A DNA stretch of 64,000 nt from Plasmodium malariae. Lineage: Eukaryota; Apicomplexa; Aconoidasida; Haemosporida; Plasmodiidae. The stretch's first letter is position 1, and each line of letters begins with the position of its first letter. The stretch spans positions 811,501 through 875,500 of the forward strand of contig NC_041786.1 in NCBI RefSeq assembly GCF_900090045.1, in the 5' to 3' direction. This document shows, one piece after another, positions 57,837 through 64,000 of the stretch. The translations under genes were made by a program, and so were the position numbers. Below the pieces are notes generated by a model. It did no database searches and was not told the DNA's origin. It saw only the letters and a list, made by a program, of their open reading frames with translations.

Positions 57837-60503
57837 ATGGATAAACTAAAAACAGTGTATGTGGACTCTGCATTTAGCATAATTAAAGGGGCTTTATGTA
57901 TCATTTTGCAGATTCCCACAAGCAGAACAACTGAAAGCATAAAAAGGAAGGTAATTCGAAAAAATAAAATAAAAAAAAAAATTAAAAAATAAAATAATAT
58001 AAAATAAAATAATATAAAATAAAATAAAAAATAAAATAAAAAAAATAAGAGAAACGAAAATAAAAAATCCAATTAATTTCACTTGTGAATTAGACCATAT
58101 CTTTATATGCCACTCTGAATGTGTCGTGATCATATTATATAATCAACTTTTAAGCAGAACGTCTAGACGCTAAATAGAATAATTTTACCCGTGGATATTG
58201 TGCATTTTTTGTTAATGGTGTGTCCACGCGACTCACAAGATTTAGACAATGATTCACTCGTTATTGTTGTACTGTTGAATAGTTTTATTCACGATATATA
58301 GCTTTAATTTATTTTTTCTTAATTTGTAATCCTTTTATTATTATTTTATTATTATTTTATTATTATTTTATTTTTATTTTATTATTATTTTATTTTTATT
58401 TTATTTTTATTTTATTTTTATTTTATTTTTATTTTTATTTTATTTTTATTTTATTCTTATTTTATTTTATATTTATATTTATTTTTATTTTATTTTTATA
58501 TTTATATTTATTTTATTTTATTTTATTTTATTTATATTTTATTATTATTATTTTTTATTTATTCCCCCCTCGTGCAGCCAAACAACTTGGGCATACTGAC
58601 AGTAAATCGTATCGCAGTAGAACCAACAATAAATCAGTACGATGACATAAAAAAGCTTATAAGAAATAAAATTCAGGAAGAGGTGCCTTTTTACAATTAC
58701 TGCATCGATCGAAGGTTTGCGGAAAAGTTTTATGGGGATTGTATTTACGATAATTTCGGATTAGCAAAGGATATCAACGAAATAAATTTAATAATTTTAG
58801 AAGAGTGGAATATCAATTGTAATAGAAATAGAGTTTTAAAGCATACAGGATTGATAAAAGATATTGAAGTAAGTAAATTTAAATATTTGAATAATAAGGA
58901 ATCGTTGGAAGTGCATTTTTCTGTTAATCCGAAGTATACATTTGAAGAGTTAAGTGCCATTTACAAAGATGAGAGAGGACTACACAATTTTTTGTTGTGC
59001 CCTGTGATGAAGGTAAATACTAGTTCTACGAATGAGGATAATAATGGAGTAGGAGCAACGGATAAGTGTGGGGTGATTGGTGTGAATGGGGTAACTGCCG
59101 CGAATGCCATAAATGGCTTGAATAATTTGAACGAATCCTCCGCGCATATAAGTGTAGAGGAGATTTTTCCGAAAAATAAAGTGCTACCCCCATCAGGTGT
59201 CGAGAATATAAATTTTGATAGATCTAAGGAGGTTACACCTTGGGACGTAAATATAAGTGAAGAAGGGATAAATTATAGCAAACTGATAAAGGACTTTGGG
59301 TGTTCAAATATTACAGAAAATCATATTAAAAGAATTGAACAGTTAACTAATAAAAAAGCACATCATTTTATTAGAAGAGGAATTTTTTTTAGTCATAGAG
59401 ATTTAGATTTCTTATTAAATTATTATGAAAAGAATAAATGCTTTTACATATATACTGGTAGAGGTCCTTCCTCTTTATCTATGCATTTAGGTCATTTAAT
59501 ACCATTTTATTTTTGTAAATATTTACAAGATGCATTTAATGTTCCTTTGGTTATACAAATCTCAGATGATGAAAAATTTTTATTTAATCAAAATTATTCC
59601 TTAGAATATATTAACAAACTAGCATATGAAAATGTAAAAGATATAATAGCAGTAGGTCTAAATCCTGATTTAACTTTTATTTTTAAAAATACTGAATATG
59701 CAGGTAATTTATATCCTACTGTTTTATTAATTCATAAAAAAACAACATTAAATCAAAGCATGAATGTTTTTGGTTTTAATCATAGTGATAATATTGGAAA
59801 AATATCGTATCCGTCTTTTCAAATTGCTCCTTGTTTTTCTCAGTGCTTTCCAAATTTTTTAGGCAAAAATATACCTTGCCTAGTCCCTCAAGGGATTGAT
59901 CAGGATCCCTACTTCCGACTAAGTAGAGATATTGCCGTGAAATTAGCTTTACATAAGCCCGTAGTCGTGCATTCTGTTTTTATGCCGGGTTTGCATGGAG
60001 TTAACTCCAAAATGAGCAGCACGAAGAAAAAGAAAGACGAAAAGGGTAATATAAACAATAGTAGCAACAAGGGCAGCAATAACAGTAACAACAATAATAG
60101 CACTAATAGCATTACTAATAATCCCAAGGAGGAACAACATAATAACAGTGTAATATTTTTAACTGATTCACCTGAACAAGTCAGAAATAAAATTAACAAA
60201 TACGCCTTCAGTGGGGGAGGTGCTACTATAGAGGAGCATAGACAAAAAGGAGCAAATTTAGATAAGGATATTTCTTATCAATATTTAAGGTACCTTCTAG
60301 ATGATGATGACCAGTTAAACGAAATAGGTGAAAAATATAAAAAGGGGGAAATGCTAAGTGGTGAAATTAAAAAAATACTCATAGACGTTTTAACAGATTT
60401 GATACAAAAACATCAACAGAGAAGGGCATCCTTAAAAGACGAGGAAATTTTAAATTTTTTTAATGATAATAAACCGGCTCTTAGGAAATTCAAGGACATG
60501 TAA
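57837..60503 (+). CDS. WRS: Tryptophanyl-tRNA synthetase with AlaX-like N-terminal domain
   Basis: Two exons, 57837-57950 and 58578-60503, join in phase 0 (donor GTAATT, acceptor CGTGCAG) and give 679 residues. Exon 2 has no ATG of its own; the apparent start there is a GTG inside the acceptor. The first 230 or so residues resemble an AlaX/ThrRS second-additional domain (RTTESIKRK, then DRRFAEKFYGD and VLKHTGLIKDIEVSKF) but lack the zinc-binding editing histidines. The class I core follows: HLGH (about 340) as HIGH, QISDDEKFLF, LVPQGIDQDPYFRLSRD and KMSST (about 516) as KMSKS. An asparagine-rich insert sits right after KMSST. The enzyme charges cytosolic tRNA-Trp. The AlaX-like extension is a known peculiarity of Plasmodium cytosolic WRS. 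Confidence 0.93.
58325..58560. repeat. TTTTATTATTA repeat in WRS intron
   Basis: Degenerate TTTTATTATTA and TTTTATTTTTA units make up most of the 3' half of the 627-bp intron and act as an extended polypyrimidine-like tract. Confidence 0.85.
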
Positions 60504-61499
60504 AAATTTTTATTTTAAAATTCTAATCCATATGTACATAAACATGCATGCATATACATGCAAATGCACACATATATATGTTGTCATATTTATAAAAATA
60601 TATAACAATTTTTGAAGAGCTTGCTCCAAATGTGAACATGTGTATAGCCAAATTATATCTAAATAAATAAATAGGAATTAAAAGGATGAAAAATAAATAA
60701 CTTAAGGTGTTTGAAGTTCGACCGACATTCATAAGAAGAGAAAAAAAAAAAAATATATATATATCACAACATCTTTACATATTTATTCGGATAAAAATTA
60801 TTCCTCACATAGTTTCTTTCATACTTCCCGTTATCTCTTTTTTTTTTTTTTTTTTTTTTTTTTCTGCTTTAAAAATATAGCTCGATATCATTGTTAAACG
60901 AAGTGGACAAAGGGTTATATACATTTAGCTTTATTCTTTTCCGAGTTATTTTTATTTTACTTTATTCTATTTTATTTTTCTGTTATATATTTAACATTCC
61001 TGCTATTTAATGTGTGCGTAAGGAGCAAATTTTTTTGAAAACTTCAAAAATTTTGTTTATATTTACAATTTTTTTTTTTATTTTAATATAAATATATAAC
61101 AATATACTTCAAATGTATGACCCTTTTTTTTTAAATCATATGCGCGTGGGTGTGTGTATATATTCACTGGGATATCAATTTAAAAGTACAAATGCATGCA
61201 TATGATGTGTACATATTTGTGAACATGCTTGTGAAACACACACCCGGAAAAAAAGGCTAAGGGTATATTAAAAAAAAAAAAAAAACGACGTGTATACACA
61301 CATTATAACAATAAGTTTGGTCCACTTTAAGAAAGGAGAAAAAAACAAAAAATTGAGAGACTATAAAATTATATGCACATAGGTATATAAACATATACAT
61401 ATGCATACACACAAGCATATGTAAATAAACAAGCATATACGTAAGTATACACACACGTACATATGCATACGCATATGCACAGGAGGTCCTCCACGCGCG
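60504..61499. other. Convergent 3' intergenic region
   Basis: The region between the WRS and NudC stop codons. It has poly-T, poly-A and (CATATG)-type simple sequence. No gene is supported. Confidence 0.6.
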
Positions 61500-62657
61500 C
61501 TAGTTTCCGAAGAACATATTATTTGAAGAGGAATTTCCATAATTAATATTCGCTTTTGAAAAATCCATCTCAGGATGCATTTTTTTAAATTTCTCAAAAA
61601 TTTCAAATTTCTTTTGTTCATCTGATGTAGGTAAATTTAAAGCTTTTTGTTTCTGATCATAAAGCATTTTTTCTACAACTGATCTCGTCTCAGCATCAAG
61701 GTCTTCCATTCTCGAATTTTCTGGTACAATTTTTTTTACATCAATCTCTGCATCTCCTTTAATGACAGTTGACCACCATTCCATTCCATTTAATTTTTCT
61801 ATACATAAATGAATAACTCCATTATCTTCTAATGTCCAAATAGAATCCTCAGGCTTTATATGTTTGTAAAATTCCCCATCAATAAGTACTTCATTTTTAA
61901 CTTTTACATATAATTTTTTATAAGTAATATCTAATTTAATATCTTTTGTTCTTACCTTTTCTTCTAAATCTATATACATATCTAAGCTGTTTATTGTTTG
62001 TGTCCACGTGTATTTTTCCGTTTTCCCTCCATTTCCTTTGGGGGGAGCCGAGTCTTCTTCATCTGAATCGTCCGACTTGCTATTTTGATTTTTATTATCA
62101 CCATTGTTGTTATTACAGTTACTGATACCGCTTCTACTTTTACTACCACTATTGTTGTTATTATTTTTCTTCCTTTCAAATTTATCGCTGATTTTGTTTA
62201 ATTCTTTATCATTGTTGTTCATTCCCTCAAAATTTTTCGTTTTTTCCATTTCATCTTCTTCTTCACTTAAATCTACGACTCGGTCATTACTGATTTTTCC
62301 ATTTTCCATATTTTTATTTACTTTTAAATTTGTATTTTTTTTTTTATCAGTTATACTGTCTTTTTTATTATTCCGATTGAATTCTCGTTCATATATTTTC
62401 TTCTTCTCTTCATCCATCATTTCATACTCTTTTTTTAATTTCTTTAAATATTCCTCTTTTTTTTTATAATGTTTTCTTAGAGTCTTCAACACAACCTCCT
62501 CACATTGTTCTATACTTTTCGAATTTGTAATAAAATCTGTTTTCCTTAATAAAAAGGAAAAAAATAGATTCATTAAGTTGTTTATATCACCACATTCCCT
62601 AGCTATATTTAACATAATAAAGTCAAACTTTTCATTTACTACTACATCCGAATCCAT
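61500..62657 (-). CDS. NUDC: NudC-family nuclear movement protein
   Basis: A single exon of 385 residues from [13 protein letters not shown]; an in-frame ATG 16 codons upstream lies in poly-A and is unlikely. The N-terminal part (1-60, [20 protein letters not shown]) matches the NudC N-terminal domain, followed by a charged coiled coil ([19 protein letters not shown]) and a low-complexity linker. The CS/p23-like domain occupies about 235-330: [46 protein letters not shown] and [10 protein letters not shown]. The C-terminal tail has [20 protein letters not shown] and ends with [13 protein letters not shown], the standard NudC ending. NudC proteins are Hsp90 co-chaperones that stabilise dynein regulators and other beta-propeller clients. 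Confidence 0.95.
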   Translation of the reverse strand: MDSDVVVNEKFDFIMLNIARECGDINNLMNLFFSFLLRKTDFITNSKSIEQCEEVVLKTLRKHYKKKEEYLKKLKKEYEMMDEEKKKIYEREFNRNNKKDSITDKKKNTNLKVNKNMENGKISNDRVVDLSEEEDEMEKTKNFEGMNNNDKELNKISDKFERKKNNNNNSGSKSRSGISNCNNNNGDNKNQNSKSDDSDEEDSAPPKGNGGKTEKYTWTQTINSLDMYIDLEEKVRTKDIKLDITYKKLYVKVKNEVLIDGEFYKHIKPEDSIWTLEDNGVIHLCIEKLNGMEWWSTVIKGDAEIDVKKIVPENSRMEDLDAETRSVVEKMLYDQKQKALNLPTSDEQKKFEIFEKFKKMHPEMDFSKANINYGNSSSNNMFFGN

Positions 62658-64000
62658 TTTTTTTTTTTCCCCTTTTTTTAAAATAATAATTGTTGCTATT
62701 AACAAGGTACTATATTACCTTGAATTTTGCTCTTTTCGTGTCAAAAAAGCATATACATATATATATTTATATATATGTATTTATATGTATATATATGTAT
62801 TTATAAGTATTTATATGTATATATATGTATATATATGTATTTATATGCATGTATATGTATTTATATGTATTTATATGTATTTATATGTATATATATGTAT
62901 ATATATGTATTTATATGTATTTATATGTATTTATATGTATATATATGTATGTATATATACATATAAAACTAATACTGAATTATTTGCAAATATGGAACTA
63001 TGATGTTATGTGACAAGGGGTAAACCGAAAAAAAAAAAGTAATAAATAAAATAAAAAAAAAAAGAAAAAAAAAACTTAATTTGTGGATGTAATAATGTAA
63101 TTTAATTTTTTCATAAAATATAACTGTTAAAATATATTCGAAACGGAAAAAGCAAAGTTTCTGCTGTTTACTTAATGGTATATTATTAAAACTTAAATTT
63201 GAAAATAGTCGTTTCTTTTATTCAAAGCACATGCACGTAAAATGGGATATATATTTTTATGTATGTATATATATAAGCATACAAATTAAGTTGAGTGTAT
63301 ATAATTTATATATTATACCTATATATATGTATGATGCAAAAAAAAAAAAAAAAAAAAAAAAAAGCTTCAAATTATTTTCATACCTTAGAAAATATAAGTG
63401 GCTGTTCGAACAAATGATTTAATGCATTATTCGTCTCAGAATAATATATAATATAATTACTGTACCGCATATATCATATTATGAATAATATTACCAAAAA
63501 AAAAATAACTCATTTTACGTATGTAGAAGCTATAAAATATTACCTTTTTATATGATACATATATATAAGTGTATGTATGTATGTATTCATTTATATATTC
63601 AACTTGTTTTTATTTTATTTTATTTTTTTTTAATGAGATACTATATATAATACAAAATATTTAATATTTTTGAAAAATATAAGGAAAAAAAAAATGCATA
63701 TGGCAAAATTAAAAAAAATAAATCAACTGTAAGAAGTGTAGCAAATTGCACATATATATGGTAGCAGAAATGAAATAAAAAATATGAAGAAAAAAGGAAT
63801 TTAAGTGGAAAATAATGTTCTTAAAAATGCAAAGAGGAATGAAGCTTGTTGAAGAAAATGTACAGGAATACTTATATATATAAATATATATATACATATA
63901 TATATAAGTAACTGAGTACATGCGTTCATGCATACGTACATACGCGCCCATACGAAGTACAACAATGGGGAAGGAAAAATGCAAATTTAGCTAGTCTTCT
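62658..64000. other. 5' flank of NudC to window edge
   Basis: Probable promoter and 5' UTR of NudC. It holds a TATATGTATTTA array (62750-62960), poly-A tracts and AT-rich sequence. No further gene is supported up to base 64000. Confidence 0.55.
62755..62960. repeat. TATATGTATT/TATATGTATA tandem repeat
   Basis: About twenty 10-bp units of TATATGTAT(A/T), open in several frames as YICIYM-type peptides. It is simple sequence upstream of NudC. Confidence 0.9.

Noticed and set aside
62578..63013. ORFs of 141, 79 and 62 codons upstream of NudC
   Set aside because: They are translations of the 10-bp TATATGTAT(A/T) array.
1..64000. Mobile elements, CRISPR arrays, toxin-antitoxin or phage-type systems
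   Set aside because: No transposase, reverse transcriptase, integrase, direct-repeat/spacer array or prokaryotic gene cluster is visible; the window is ordinary Plasmodium nuclear DNA.

Overview
The window is a nuclear chromosome segment of a malaria parasite (Plasmodium). The evidence is extreme A+T richness, asparagine- and lysine-rich proteins with low-complexity inserts, short AT-rich introns with GTA...AG borders, long poly-A/poly-T and (TA)n tracts, and the gene set itself: a plant-type calcium-dependent kinase, an apicoplast-targeted DXS, the CDK-like kinase PK6, and a tryptophanyl-tRNA synthetase with an AlaX-like extension. From memory, P. falciparum chromosome 13 carries CDPK5, DXS, PK6 and the tryptophanyl-tRNA synthetase in this order (loci near PF3D7_1336800 to PF3D7_1337900), so the block looks syntenic. 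Species cannot be fixed by eye. The large, repeat-filled intergenic regions fit P. malariae or P. ovale better than P. vivax or the rodent parasites.

Layout, left to right. 1-3.1 kb: an at least 10-exon minus-strand gene with the features of LMBD1, running off the left edge. 4.2-4.6 kb: a possible small spliced gene. 4.8-5.6 kb: a TFIIIC subunit-6-like protein (minus). 6.7-8.1 kb: a weak multi-exon candidate (plus). 10.8-12.5 kb: CDPK5 (plus). 14.3-16.9 kb: a four-exon PH-like and coiled-coil protein (minus). 18.99 kb: tRNA-Ser(CGA). 25.5-33.2 kb: a 2537-residue asparagine-rich protein (plus). 34.7-37.2 kb: a TRIP4/ASC-1-type zinc-finger protein (minus). 37.9-38.1 kb: a small ORF (minus). 38.9-42.1 kb: a DEDDh RNA exonuclease (minus). 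43.2-44.6 kb: coding-like islands (plus). 45.0-48.6 kb: DXS (minus). 49.1-51.8 kb: PK6 in eight exons (minus). 53.0-56.5 kb: an M3-family peptidase of the mitochondrial intermediate type (plus). 56.8-57.7 kb: a candidate small gene (plus). 57.8-60.5 kb: tryptophanyl-tRNA synthetase (plus). 61.5-62.7 kb: NudC (minus).

The genes are independent eukaryotic units rather than an operon. Themes are signalling (CDPK5, PK6), organelle metabolism (DXS for the apicoplast, M3 peptidase for the mitochondrion), translation and RNA (tRNA-Ser, tryptophanyl-tRNA synthetase, exonuclease, TRIP4-like) and Pol III transcription (TFIIIC6-like). Exon joins were worked out by hand, requiring GT..AG borders and matching phase, but no cDNA was available. 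I found no mobile element, CRISPR array, viral insert or obvious horizontally acquired cassette. The novelty here lies in hidden multi-exon genes and divergent domains rather than in a new system.
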